Shown piece by piece: positions 44,203 through 55,633 of a DNA stretch of 64,000 nucleotides (the stretch's first letter is position 1; each line of letters begins with the position of its first letter). The translations under genes and the position numbers were made by a program. The notes beneath the pieces were generated by a model. That model ran no database searches. It saw nothing but the letters and a program-made list of their open reading frames with translations, and was not told the DNA's origin. The stretch is taken from the NCBI RefSeq assembly GCF_950295315.1, contig NC_080165.1:5173200-5237199 (forward strand), given 5' to 3'. Origin of the DNA: Erinaceus europaeus. Lineage: Eukaryota > Chordata > Mammalia > Eulipotyphla > Erinaceidae.

Positions 44203-44369
44203 CCAAGAGAAAAAAGAAATTGAGATACAAATGGAAGAGAAAGATAGACCCTGGCTTTGCCGCTCTTGAAGCGTTCCCCCTGCATGCAGAGAGCAGGAGC
44301 TCGAACCCAGGTCCTTGCCCTGGTGATATGTGTGTTTAACCAGCTGTGCCACTACCTGCCCCCCCCCCA
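44203..44369 (-). mobile_element. Old-type SINE
   Basis: 'agctcgaacccaggtcctt' B box in reverse. Confidence 0.8.
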
Positions 44370-44660
44370 CTCTCTTACTTAACAAATCAAGTCTTTCAAT
44401 AAAGAAATAAAGCTGCTTTTAAACTTGTGGAATATGCAACCACCTACTCTTTCTATTGTTACTTATGCAGGAGCATTTGTATTTGCAGTTATTTACGAGC
44501 GTTCTGGTTCTGCACTGAGAATCTGACACTCCTGCTCGGCCAGTTCACAGTCTCAGCAACTTAACCATCAGCACTTGTAAGGTGCATGGGAAGAAGCGCT
44601 GCTGTTCCCTTTACTCCTCATACTGATGCCTGTCGGGTTCATCTATAAGAATGCCCCTAA

Positions 44661-44935
44661 GGGAGGCGGGCGGTAGCGCAGAGGGTTAAGCGCAGGTGGC
44701 GCAAAGCGCCAGAACCAGCGTAAGGATCCCGGTTCGAGCCCCCGGCTCCCTACCTGCAGGGGAGTCGCTTCACAGGTGGTGAAGCAGGTCTGCAGGTGTC
44801 TGTCTTTCTCTCCCCCTCTCTGTCTGCCCCTCCTCTCTCCATTTCTCTCTGTCCTATCCAACCACAATGACAACAATAATAACTACAACAATAAAACAAG
44901 GGCAACAAAAAGGGAATAAATAAATATTTTTAAAA
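44661..44935 (+). mobile_element. ERI-type SINE
   Basis: 'gggaggcgggcggtagcgcag' head, full body and tail. Confidence 0.93.
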
Positions 44936-45479
44936 ATCACTGGGCAATAGTGTTTACCAGAGGGGGGCAGGGTTCATGTTCTAGAGGTCCTGGAGTCTAA
45001 AACAAATCTCACTAGATGTTCCTGTCCGGGTCCGTCTCTCTTCATCGACTGAGACTGCATTCCTCAGACATATGTCTATGTCCCATCTTCCAAGCCAACA
45101 AGGTGTTTTGCTTCTGTATTCACGTTTTGTTGGCCAGATCCCCTGTCGACCTCTTCTTTGGACAGTGATAATAGTTAGGCGCTGAGCCAGAAAACACTCA
45201 TCTCAAAACCCTTAATCACATCGGTAGAGTCTCCTCAGATGTCTGAAGTAATCTTTGAGATTCAGGGAATTAGGACCGAGATTCCTCTGAGGATCACTCC
45301 TCAGCCTACATAAAATATCCATTCCACCACGAACCAGAAATTGCGTCTGTGCTCATGGCACTGACACGATGTGAGGAAGAAATGACGCAGAGCCTGATCT
45401 GTTTTTTGTTGTAGTTGTTGGACTTTCTAACAGATGAGCATTTCAACAGAGAATAAATGTTTGCTCTTTCTTTTCCCTT
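44936..45479. other. Unassigned sequence
   Basis: No repeat recognised. Confidence 0.45.
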
Positions 45480-45768
45480 TATTTATTTATTTATTTATTT
45501 ATTCCCTTTTGTTGCCCTTGTTTTATTGTTGTAGTTACTGTTGTTGTTATTGATGTCTTTGTTGCTGGATAGGACAGAGAGAAATGGAGAGAGGAAGGGA
45601 AGACAGAGGAGGGAAAGAGAAAGACAGACACCTGCAGACCTGCTTCACCGCCTGGGAAGCGACTCCCCTGCAGGTGGGGAGCCGGGGTTCGAACCGGGAT
45701 CCTTACACCAGTCCTTGTGCTTTGCGCCACCTGCGCTTAACCCGCTGCGCTACAGCCCGACTCCCTCT
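45480..45768 (-). mobile_element. ERI-type SINE
   Basis: ATTT repeat (tail in reverse), then body and head ending 'ctacagcccgactccc'. Confidence 0.93.
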
Positions 45769-47092
45769 TTTCCTCTCCTAACAAGAGAATTTGCCAGCCA
45801 CTTCTCAGAATAAATAGGCACAGAAACCATCTCGTAGCAGATACTGTTAAGAATTGTCGTCTCTCTTATAGAAATGGAGGATGAGTGAGCTCATGGATCT
45901 TAGAAAATAAGGAGCCTTTGTTAGGTGACTTTGGAAACGGCTTCTTTTCACTGAGCCCACGGATGGACAACATGACAGCTATCCCTTATGCATACATATT
46001 TAAAATGTCTACTTACTATACAAAATCAACTTACATGCAATTCTCCTTAATTTTTTCTTTCTTTCCAGCAATCCATCTGCTAGCTCAATAACATTTTCCT
46101 CTAGTGCTACTTCATCACTTAAAACAACAACAACAAAAGCATAAACATGAGCTAACAGTTCAGATAAATAAAGACCACTACATAATAGAATAAAAAGAAC
46201 ACTCCTCCTTTCCCTCTCCCCTTAGATGATTATAATTTACAAATTATAGACCTTTACAGCTATGTTATGATTACTAAATATGCCATATTTATATATCTAA
46301 TATACTAAACACTACTAACATATATGTTATATACAATATATTTTTATATTTTATGTGTACACTACAAAACTTTTGGTCATGGAAAGACACCCCCCCAAAT
46401 AATAAGCAAATTGAATGAGTCTAACTGTAACTCTTACAAAGAATCATTTAACATTTTAATATAGATATCATGTATCAATTCGTTTCAAAAGCAAATAATC
46501 CACTAACAAATGAACCCAAACTGAGAGCAGCACTTGACAGAAACCCAAATATCTCCTAAAAAGGCAGTTCTATTGGCAAAGGGAGAAATGCTCATTCCAA
46601 GAACAGCTTGGCCAGTGAGGAAAGTCTGAAACTAGTAGAAGACGTGGCTTTGCACACTTGAGGACCCAGAACATCTCAGCTGCTGCTTCAGACAAGAAAG
46701 CACTCTGGCCTGCCCTTTCTTACCCTCATGACATACACCTATTTTTAAAAGAGAGAGGGAACATCTAGCTGTCAATGCCAGGCAAAGCGATTTAAAATTT
46801 CACAACAGCAGGTGTTTTGAAGATGATGTGTTTTTCTAGTCCTTTGAAATAGAACTGTTCACAGCGGAAAGGGGAAGTTAAAAGGGTAAAAATTCTGTAT
46901 GACTCACACTATGAGAAACAATGATAGGTTAAGTATACTTCTAGAAGACAATTTTATTTTTTTGGGGGGTAGGTATGTTAAGACTTTGCATAATGGCTAT
47001 TCCAGGCTGAGAAAGAGATGCCTTTGTTTCTACAACAGGAGAAGACAGCATAATGATTATGCGAAGACATGTCTTTTTTTATACAACGCTTT
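45769..47092. other. AT-rich unassigned sequence
   Basis: No repeat head or frame recognised; TATA-rich at 46,310-46,350. Confidence 0.45.
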
Positions 47093-47107
47093 AAAAAAAT
47101 ACTAGAA

Positions 47108-47388
47108 CTTGGGAGTCAGGCAGTAGCGCAGCAGGTTAAGTGCATGTGGCGCAAAGCTCAAGGACCAGCATAATGATCCCGGTTCAAGCCCCCGGTTCCC
47201 CACCTGCAGGGGAGTCGCTTCACAGGCGGTGAAGCAGGTCTGCAGGTGTCTGTCTTTCTCTCCCCCTCTCTGTCTTCCCCTCCTCTCTCCATTTCTCTCT
47301 GTCCTATCCAACAACAACGACATCAACAGCAATAATAACTACAACAACAATAAAAACAACAAGGGCAACAAAATGGAAATAAACTAAT
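47108..47388 (+). mobile_element. ERI-type SINE
   Basis: Target duplication AAAAAAATACTAGAA at 47,093-47,107 and about 47,392-47,406. Confidence 0.93.
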
Positions 47389-47817
47389 TTAAAAAAAATA
47401 CTAGAATTTTTCTGTTATCTTCAGATTCTGAGTGAATCACTGGGTATCCTTGATTATTCTTTAAAATGTATGGAACATATCTGCATATTTTATTTCAGCT
47501 ATTATTGTTTAATTCAATGGCATTTCAGAAAGACACATTCCTAACATGTCATGTCAGCCCATTTTAGAGCACACGTTGGGATTTGCTTGTTTACTAGACA
47601 TAATTCTCTGCACTTCTGAGATTGTTGTAAGGAGAGAGCACAGAAGCAGATGCAGCTCTTATCTCAAAGGTGCAAAGTCTTCGTATGAGCCTTGTGTTCT
47701 CAATTAATTCTTTAATTTCCATACATATATGATTTCTATACGTTTGCAAGGCAAAAAGATGTCATTTTTATCTGTTTTTGGATTTCCAAGTAAAATTACA
47801 TTAAAAAAATATCAAAA

Positions 47818-47951
47818 CAAGGGTGGGTGGTGGCACACCCAGTCAGTCGGGCATGTTCCATTGTGCAAGGACCAGGGTTCAAGCCCCAGGCCCCTAGCTG
47901 CAGGGGGAAAGCATCACAAGCAGTCACAGGTCTACAGGTCTCGGTCTCTCT

Positions 47952-47988
<37 letters not shown>

Positions 47989-48062
47989 CTTCCCTTCTCA
48001 ATTTTTCTCTGCCCTATCAAATTTAAATAAATCAATACTGAAAAACAAAAATAAATAAATAA
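47818..48062 (+). mobile_element. Old-type SINE with (TC)n
   Basis: 'agggttcaagccccaggccc' B box; TC run at 47,946-47,990. Confidence 0.85.
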
Positions 48063-48159
48063 AGGCAAATGGCTCTTTAGTTTTAAATGTTTGGAAAAAC
48101 CACTAGTGGAATCAAGTTGAAATCACCTTTGAACTCCTCACTTCGAAAACTGCTATGCT

Positions 48160-48360
48160 TGGGGGCCAGGTGATGGCACACCTTGTAAAGTGCACATACC
48201 ACAGTGCACAAGGACCCAGGTTCAAGCCCCTGGTCCCCATCTACAGGAGGAAAGCTTCACAAGTGGTGAAGCAGGGCTGTAAGTGTCTCTCTGTCTCTCT
48301 CCATCTCTGTCTCACCCCCTCCTATCTTAATTTCTCTCTATGTCTATCCAATACAATATA
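48160..48360 (+). mobile_element. Old-type SINE
   Basis: 'gggggccaggtgatggcacac' start, 'ggttcaagcccctggtcccc' B box. Confidence 0.88.
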
Positions 48361-48799
48361 TATGTTTACATTTTTATATAAAATATCATAAATATATACA
48401 TATATGTAAAAGGAAAACTACTGTGCTTGATTAGTGAGGTTCTCGGGAGATACCTACAGACTGAAAACACCTAGTCTTGGAGAAAAATGACAGCCTCATT
48501 TTGCAACGGTGCTGAGGGGAAGGTGGGGATCTAGTGCCCTGTGAAGGAACAGCTTGGTGATTTGGTGAAGGGTGAGGTATGCTGACACTAATCTTGGAAA
48601 TACACCCTTGTGACTCCACTAATCCTGTAAATCAATATTCCCTCGACAGAGTGATAGTGGAGTGGAATGAAAAAACATTGGGGAAAAAGAGGGTGGGAAC
48701 ATCTTGATCTTACAAATTAGTACTATTATGCTGAAATTACTCTTTTATTTATTGATTCATGTAACAGACATTCTCTTCTCTTGAGCTCAGTTAAAAGAA

Positions 48800-49147
48800 A
48801 AGATTATTTCACCTTATTCAGCCCATCTTGGATGTAACTTCAAGAATTCATGTGAAGTGAGATAAGTCAGAAACAGAAGGATGAAGATGGGATGATCTCA
48901 CTCACAGACAGAAGGTGAGAATCAAAATCAGAAGGGAAAACACACAGCAGACCTTGGACTGGAGTTGGTGTACTGCACCCAAGTGAAAGACTCTGGGCTG
49001 GGTGGGGGGAGGGTTCAGGTCCTGGAACAGGAGGGCAGAGGAGGACCTAGTGGGGGTCGAATTGTTTTGTGGAAAACTGGGAAATGTTATGCATGTTCAA
49101 ACTGTTGTATTTTACTGTCAACTGTACACCATTCATCCCCCTGTAGA
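48800..49147 (+). mobile_element. L1 3' UTR fragment just upstream of the MANEA CpG region
   Basis: Matches 7,385-7,700, with the L1 end leading into the GA-rich microsatellite at 49,148. Confidence 0.88.
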
Positions 49148-49373
49148 GAAAAGAAGAAGAAAGAAGAGAAGAGAAAGAAAAGGAAAAGAAAAGGAAAGGA
49201 AGGGGAAGGAAAGGACAAGAAAAGAAAAAAGAAAAGAGAAGAGAAGAGAAAGGAGGGGAAGGGAAGGGAAGGGAGGGGAGGGGAGGGGGGGGAGGGGAGG
49301 GGAGGGGAGAAGAAAGGAAAGAGGAAAGGAAAGGAGAAGAAAAGAAAGAAAAGAAAAGAAAAGAAAAGAAAAG

Positions 49374-49404
<31 letters not shown>

Positions 49405-49420
49405 GAAAGAGGACAGCCCC
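49148..49420 (+). repeat. GA-rich microsatellite (GGGGA / GAAAA variants)
   Basis: Purine-only tract of about 270 bp that changes from GAAAA-type to GGGGA-type and back. It begins at the 3' tail of an L1 fragment, so it probably grew from that poly(A) tail. Confidence 0.9.
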
Positions 49421-49467
49421 TTTTGCAATAGGCCCAGAACCACTAGGGCTCTCAAGCCCCGCCCCGA

Positions 49468-49684
49468 GTCCCCGCCCAGCCCCCCACCCCAGGCCCCGCC
49501 CCCAGGCCCGCGCAGGCCCCGCCCCGAGTCCCCGCCCCCAGGCCCGCGCAGGCCCCGCCCCGAGTCCCCGCCCCCAGGCCCGCGCAGGCCCCGCCCCGAG
49601 TCCCCGCCCCCAGGCCCGCGCAGGCCCCGCCCCGAGTCCCCGCCCCCAGGCCCGCGCAGGCCCCGCCCCGAGTCCCCGCCCCCG
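49468..49684. repeat. 36-bp GC-rich minisatellite with a GC box in each unit
   Basis: At least five near-perfect units of 36 bp, with the AGGCCCGCG landmark at 49,504, 49,540, 49,576, 49,612 and 49,648. Degenerate partial copies lie upstream. Each unit contains two CCCCGCCCC-like boxes. Because 36 is a multiple of three, no frame is interrupted, which explains the long artificial open frames on both strands. Confidence 0.93.
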
Positions 49685-49689
49685 GGGCT

Positions 49690-49824
49690 CCGGGAAGCTG
49701 CTGTCTGGCTTTGCGGCGGCTGCGGGGCGCCGGGCGGGCGGCGGCTGCGGGCTGCTCCTCCTCTGCTGCCCCCCGAGCCGTGGCGGCGGCGCTCCTGCTC
49801 TGGGTCTGAGCAGCCCCGGCCCTG
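49690..49824 (+). other. MANEA: Probable MANEA non-coding exon 1 (5' end uncertain)
   Basis: GC-rich sequence ending in CCCTG followed by a consensus splice donor (GTGAGT at 49,825-49,830). It follows the GC-box minisatellite directly, so transcription could start at its 3' edge. The 5' boundary is a guess. Splicing to 55,969 would join this 5' UTR to the coding exon. Confidence 0.55.
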
Positions 49825-50035
49825 GTGAGTAGCTGAAGGGCCCCGCAGACGGGGCTGCGGAACTTGGGAGCTGGGGGGGCCCGGGGCTTCACCGCGGGGC
49901 CTGCGCACCTGCCTGCGGGCGGTCTGCGGACCTCGGGTGCTGGGTGCTGGGCGCTGGGGCCTCGGTCCTGCGGTTGCGAGCCTGGAGCCTGGAAAGCAAG
50001 CTTTCCAGCTTTTCCCTCCCCCCGTCCTCTCCTCT

Positions 50036-50089
50036 CCTTCCTTCCTTCCTTCCTTCCTTCCTTCCTTCCTTCCTTCCTTCCTTCCTTCT
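50036..50089 (+). repeat. (TTCC)n microsatellite in the putative first MANEA intron
   Basis: About thirteen tandem TTCC units immediately after the CpG-rich core. Confidence 0.95.
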
Positions 50090-50424
50090 CCGAGCCGTGG
50101 CTTGCTGCTTCCCTTTTTGTCCGCCTCCCTGGCTGCCCTGCTCACTGCCGTCTGCCCCTCCGCCGGAGCGGATCTGCCATTCCCCTGGGGTCCCACTTCC
50201 CCAGCCCGGCCGCCAGATCCCTTTCTGCTCCTCGTCCTTGTGCTTTGGCCGGCAGCCGGCAGCCTGCAGCCTGGACCCCGGCTCCAGACCCGGGACACGG
50301 GGCTGGTTTTTCTCCGCCACCTGCTGCTACGGACTTAGACCCTCCTGCCGCAACTTAGGCTGCAGCGTGGCTGAATCAATATTATCTTGTCTTCATTTTT
50401 TTTTTTTTTTTCTTCCAGCAAATG

Positions 50425-51500
50425 GTGAGTCAGGCTGTGATCATAGTTTGTTTTCCTTTTGTTGCTGCAGGACCCAAGGGGATAAGTGTTAAGGGAAAAA
50501 TCCTAAAGCGCTTTAAAAATGTAAACAAGGGAAGAATACTGCTGATGATGGGAACTGTAAAAAAGATAGAGCGGCCCTAGGAATCAGCCCGTTTGCATTG
50601 CCTGCTGCCTTGTCTTGTGTGTGACTAAGGTTCAAGTCCATCCCCATCCCCAACGCACGAAAACAAAGTTGGGTGATGTAAACAGTTTCTTTCTTTTCTC
50701 TCTGCTGGCTTGAAGAGCTCACCCGCCCCCCCCCCACCACCACCATGTGACAAAAAGAGGGAAAAGAGAAACACAGGGCTATAATGGCTAAACAATTTAT
50801 ACAGTCGTGTTTTTTAAAATTTTTAAATATAGGTAGTATTAAGCCAGATTGTTACTTTCTGTTACTTTCATGCTAATAGGTTCCATATTGAGTTATATGT
50901 AAACTCTGGAGGGGGAGGATTTGGGGCTGTTCCCATAAAACATGATCACTACATGATCAGAAAATAAACTCCCGTTAAACTTGAACCGTGGTGCATGGAG
51001 CAGAGAGATAGACATTGTCTCTGCAGATCATGAAACGTTGATGAAAACACGGTGTGAGTCATCCGCGTCACAGATTCGGCCTCTCAGCCTTTGTCTGTCT
51101 GCTGTCTTTGTCTGTCTGTCTGCGGGGGCTTACTTTTTTAGAGCCTAGTCCTCGAGAGTTCCTTGATGTCAGACAGGGTACTTAGCAATTTCTCACCCCA
51201 GGACTTTGAAGAAGTTACCTACTGTTCTGGAATTTAGTCAGTTGTAAAATATTTAAAAGGTCAGTTTAAGATTAATGCTAATTCATAGGTTGCTTTGAAA
51301 ATGAAAATGGAAGGGTGAGATTTGCACTAAAATTGACCTGGGCAAGGAAGCTTTGGTGAAGAAACTGGTTTTGAAAGTTCCAGATGTGTCTTCTAGTCTT
51401 AATATCTGGAGTGCCTTTTTAGAAAATAAAATCATAAGAAAACAATACTAGAAAATAGGGGGGGAAATGCTACATGTCTTTTTTTTTTATTATTCCATAA
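50425..51500. other. Unassigned intronic sequence (MANEA intron 1)
   Basis: No repeat family or exon recognised. Mixed composition with pyrimidine-rich tracts. Confidence 0.5.
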
Positions 51501-51501
51501 G

Positions 51502-51576
51502 GTGATGTGTGTATGTATGTATGTGTGTGTGTATAAGATACGCACACGCATACACACATACACACACACACACGAT
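51502..51576 (+). repeat. (TG)n/(CA)n and TATG microsatellite
   Basis: GTGTATGTATG-type repeats pass into CACACA repeats over about 75 bp. Confidence 0.85.
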
Positions 51577-51803
51577 TCCACCTGGGCTGACATTTTTCTC
51601 TATGTTTTTGTTTCAGATAGAGAGAGAGAGAGTCATACTAGAGCGCCTCCGAGTCCCCCAGTGCCCAGAACCTTGCAGATCCCAACAGCACATGGTCAAG
51701 TATCAAGTATGTGGGGGTGGGTTCCTGGCCCAGTCTGTTCCCCACTTGTCCAAAGGTGTGTCACACATAATCCCAGCAAAGGATTGAGGGGAAAGCATGG
51801 TTT

Positions 51804-52241
51804 TTTTTTTAGGAATCTTCAACTTTATTTAGGAAAACTGAGAACATTCACATCTTAGGCAGAGAGAGACAGACAGAGCACCTGCCTGTACTCACAAGGG
51901 GGCAGGGCAGCCTAGGCAGACCCCGCCCAAGCCCCGCCCACAGGGCTGGCTCATAACCATGCAAGCCCCGCCTCCATTTCCCTTTTAGAAGCCACGCCCA
52001 CTTCCTGTGCAGGGGTTTCCTTCCCCCAGGCACACAGGTGCCACTGGGGAACATGAGTTCTGCTGTGGTGCTGCAGTGTCTGTGTTCCCCGAGGTACTTC
52101 CTGTCATTCTCGGTTTTGTGTTTGTGTTTTTGTTTCCTGCCAGCGCACTGCTTAGCTCTGGTTTCTGGTGGTGCGGGCTGTGGAACTTGGGGCTTTGGAG
52201 TTCATTGGGCGCGAACTTCCTATCATGTCTGACCTCAACAT
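51804..52241 (-). mobile_element. A-tailed insertion, possible ERV U3-R fragment
   Basis: Read on the minus strand, this begins TGTTGAGGTC like an LTR, is moderately GC-rich with 'gggcgggg' boxes, and carries AATAAA. It ends shortly afterwards in a run of about ten A rather than in a U5 with terminal CA. A polyadenylated LTR transcript end or another retroposon would look like this. No target duplication was found. Confidence 0.35.
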
Positions 52242-52462
52242 TTCCCCCTCCGGGAGTATGGGCCCAAAGTTGTTTTTTGGGGTGCTGAGGGACTGAGTTG
52301 GGTGAGTTGTCTCCAAGCCCCCAAATACCTTTTTATTGAAGAATTGAAAAGACTTTGAAGTAGATCCACTTTTTTTTTAAAGATTTCCCAGAACCTTAGT
52401 GGACCTCTAAGTAATCGACAGTGATGTATCATGCCGAAATTAAAGGTAGTGAAAGTTAAAAG

Positions 52463-52690
52463 CCGGGGGCTGGGTGGTAGCGCAGTGCAAGGACCGGCGT
52501 CAGGATCCCGGTTCGAGCCCCGGCTCCCCACCTGCAGGGGAGTCGCTTCCCAGGCGGTGAAGCAGGTCTGCAGGTGTCTGTCTGTCTCTCCCCCTCTCTG
52601 TCTTCCCCTCCTCTCTCCATGTCTCTCTGTCCTGTCCAACCACAATAAATAAACAAGGGCAACAAAAGGGAAAATAAATAATAAAAAAAA
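52463..52690 (+). mobile_element. ERI-type SINE with internal deletion
   Basis: Part of the head between A and B boxes is missing; the body and a short CAA tail remain. Confidence 0.88.
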
Positions 52691-52744
52691 AATTTAAAAC
52701 AAAGGAATTGTTTCTTCACCGTATAGGAAGTTGTTTTTATTTTT

Positions 52745-52956
52745 TAAAATAAATTTATTTATTTATTTATTATTGGATAGAGAAATTGAGAGGGGAGGGG
52801 AAGATAGAGAAGGAAAGAGGCAGAGAGACCCCTGCAGCCCTGCTTTGCCGCTCATAAAGCTTCCCCCCTGCAGGTGGGGACCAGGGGCTTGAACCTGGAT
52901 CCTTGTGCGCTGTGATGTTGTGTGCTTAACCAGGTGCACCACCACCTGGCCTTCTT
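52745..52956 (-). mobile_element. Old-type SINE
   Basis: Reverse B box 'ggcttgaacctgg', ATTT tail at its left. Confidence 0.88.
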
Positions 52957-53061
52957 AGGAATTTATTTTTAATGGAAATGCGGGAGTGTAGGAAAAGATA
53001 TAAAGGGTAGACATGATGACCATTTCTCGATAAACTATGGAGTTTATGCTACTTTTTTTTT

Positions 53062-53329
53062 AATATTTATTTATTCCCTTTTGTTGCCCTTGTTGTTTTA
53101 TTGCTGTAGTTATTATTGATGTTGTTGGATAGGACAGAGAGAAATGGAGAGAGGAGGGGAAGACAGAGAGAGGGGGGAGAGAAAGACAGACACCTGCAGA
53201 CCTGCTTCACCGCCTGGGAAGCGACTCCCCTGCAGGTGGGGAGCCGGGGGCTCGAACCGGGATCCTTATGCTGGTCCTTGCGCTTTGCCCCACGTGCGCT
53301 TAACCCGCTGCACTACCGCCCGACTCCCA
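53062..53329 (-). mobile_element. ERI-type SINE
   Basis: Full-length in reverse, ending 'ctaccgcccgactccc'. Confidence 0.92.
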
Positions 53330-53544
53330 AGAGCTTACGCTATTTGCAAAAGATGTGTGAGGTGTTTGGTAGCACTCGGGGTGGGCCCGGGAGGGGAGCT
53401 CTCAGGGCCTGGTGCAAGACGTTAAAGATGCAGAGAAATCCAGCATCATACACCAGGACCTGTAAGCGCCCCTCCCTGCCCCTGCCCCAGTCCTTTGCTT
53501 TGGCTCAAATACCTTCCTGTCAGAAAAAAAAAATTGTACATAAC

Positions 53545-53712
53545 AGAGGACTGGACAGTGGTGCGCCTGGCTGAGTGACATTCCAGGTTCAAGCCACTGG
53601 TCCCCACCTGCAGGGGGAAGCTTCACGAGTGGTGAGGCAATGCAGCAGGTGTCTGTCTGTCTCTCTCTCCCTATCTCCACATCCCCTCACAGCTTCTCCA
53701 TTTCCTTTCAAG
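53545..53712 (+). mobile_element. Old-type SINE
   Basis: 'ggactggacagtggtgcgcc' start; B box 'aggttcaagccac'. Confidence 0.8.
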
Positions 53713-53849
53713 TGAATGAATACAAAAGTTTAAAAATGCACAAAAAGGGACAGGTATTTTATACACACCTATGTACAGAGTTGCACACATATAAGTATGT
53801 ATATATACACACTTATTAGTTCTAAACACACACATAAGGTCATTTTTTT

Positions 53850-54020
53850 TTTGAATAGTCATTTCTCTTATTACCGTAATGAGCGAGATAGAGAAAGACC
53901 AAGCAGAGCCCTACTCAGCTCTGAGGTCTGCCTGGTGACGGTGCTGAGGATTGAACCTACAATCTCAGAACTTCAGGCCTGAAAGGTGTTTGCATGACCA
54001 CTACGCTGTCTTGCCATCCT
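53850..54020 (-). mobile_element. Old degenerate tRNA-derived SINE
   Basis: Reverse B-box-like 'ggattgaacctacaatctc'. Confidence 0.6.
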
Positions 54021-54127
54021 GGCGATGTCACTGTGGAAGTTAAGAGTTAATGTTTATAGTCTCTGCCCAATGGGATCTTCAGAGTTATAAAATAATAATA
54101 GTTTGAATGGGAGATTTCTGATTCACA

Positions 54128-54232
54128 TCATGCTCTCCGATGATGATGCCGGAGACTGAACCTGGCACTTTGGAGCCTCAGGCCTGAGAGCCTCTTTGCA
54201 GAACCGTTATGCTATTTAACACCGCCTTTCCC
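54128..54232 (-). mobile_element. Old degenerate tRNA-derived SINE, partial
   Basis: Reverse 'gactgaacctggcactttgg' block, same class as the preceding one. Confidence 0.6.
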
Positions 54233-54344
54233 TCAATTTCACTTCTTTCTGTTCAATTTCAAATGTATCATTTAAAATGTGTTCTTTACTATCCTGTGAA
54301 ATCGTTCTAGTTAAAAAAAAGACAGAAAAAAAAAGCTTGTTGAA

Positions 54345-55100
54345 AACCTGTTTAGCAGAAGCCTGTGTGACCTCTGCACCCCATATATCCGAGCTCACAT
54401 TCAGATCAAATCATTGGGGTTACAGTTAACAGTATGTATATACTATTCCCATATTTGGCAGCTACTCTCTTCCCTGATCCAGTTTTCTAGTCCTTTTTCC
54501 AGCTGTGAGCCCATGTCCCCAGACAATAACCTGGGTCTACCTTCATATCAGATGTCAGGCTCAGGCAAAAATTAGTAAAGTCATGGACCTCTTGGAATAT
54601 ACCTAAAATAGACCTACTAGCTTTTCCCAAAATGGAGACTCCAAATGTTCATCTGTAGTATTCTTCCCTTCAGGTTCATGATTTAGTCTACAATTTGCTC
54701 TGCTTTATATCTTAACTCTTTTTCAGTCACCAGATTCCAGATGCTAGCATGATGCCAACCTGGCTTCCTGGACAGACAACCCCACCAATGTGTCCTGGAG
54801 CTCTGCTTCCCCAGAGCCCTGCCCCACTAGGGAAAGAGAGAGACAGGCTGGGAGTGTGGATCCACCTGCCAACACCCATGTTCAGCGGGGAAGCAATGAC
54901 AGAAGCCAGACCTTCCACCCTCTGCAAACTACAACAACCCTGGGTCCATACTCCCAGAGGGACCGAGAATGGAAAAGCTATTGGGAGGGGATGGGATACG
55001 GAGTTCTGGTGGTGGGAATTGTGTGGAGTTATACCCCTCTTGTCCTATAGTCTTGTCAATATTTCCAATTTAAGAATAAAAATTAAATTAAAAAAAGAAA
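54345..55100 (+). mobile_element. Family X repeat in MANEA intron 1
   Basis: Second-longest uninterrupted copy. It ends 'taagaataaaaattaaatt' with a possible AATAAA signal. Confidence 0.85.
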
Positions 55101-55447
55101 ATCCTTTTAAGTATTAAGGATTTCATATATTCCTAACTTTTTAAAGCCTTGAACTTTTAATGTTATATTAACATTGAGGAAAATTTAATCTATATAGAAG
55201 ATTGCCTATATGTACTCAAAACAGACAAATATTTTTCAAATGACTAACAATATGTTCATGTGCTCAAAACATTTATCTTAAATAATATGACATTTTCAAA
55301 TAAATATTGTGTCTTGATTATATACAGATTCTTTTGCAGATACCAGGATTTGACAGTGTAGTAAACTGTGTCATAACCTACTATAACTCTTAGTATAATT
55401 GATGTTATGAATTTTATTTTTCATTTTGAATACACTTAAGAATTCTA

Positions 55448-55600
55448 TTCATGGTGGTCCAGGAGGTGGCACAGTGGATAAAGCATTAAGATTCTCAAGC
55501 ATGAGGTCCAAAGTTCAATCCCCGGCAGCACAAGTACCAGAGTGATGTCTGGTCCTTTCTCTCTCCTCCTGTCTTTCTCATTAATAAATAAATAAATTCT
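55448..55600 (+). mobile_element. Old tRNA-derived SINE
   Basis: 'ggaggtggcacagtggataaa' and 'aaagttcaatccccggcagc'; AAAT tail. Confidence 0.75.
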
Positions 55601-55633
55601 TTTTTAAAAAAATAAAAAAGAATGCTATTCATG

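Larger units (their letters stand above)
49436..50350 (+). promoter_or_regulatory. MANEA: CpG-rich promoter region, probable MANEA promoter
   Basis: This is the only CpG-dense stretch of the window outside ERV sequence. It starts abruptly after a GA-rich microsatellite and holds many CCCCGCCCC (GC-box, Sp1-type) motifs, no TATA box, and a consensus donor GTGAGT at 49,825. It lies 6.2 kb upstream of the MANEA first coding exon on the same strand, as expected for a CpG-island promoter with a non-coding first exon. The promoter role is inferred from composition and position. Long open frames here on both strands come from GC bias and a 36-bp period, and I do not treat them as genes. Confidence 0.75.

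Noticed and set aside
49468..49684. Regular 36-bp repeats resembling a CRISPR array
   Set aside because: Units are directly contiguous with no spacers, in a mammalian CpG-rich promoter. It is a minisatellite.
49087..50298. A 403-codon open frame on the minus strand and several 130-280-codon frames on the plus strand
   Set aside because: They consist of GA-microsatellite, 36-bp minisatellite and TTCC repeat translations joined by GC-rich promoter DNA. The 36-bp period keeps all frames open.
50419..50424. A six-base 'exon' (CAAATG) between a pyrimidine-rich acceptor and a GTGAGT donor
   Set aside because: Both sites look good, but a 6-nt exon is very unlikely. The signals may be chance or alternative sites.
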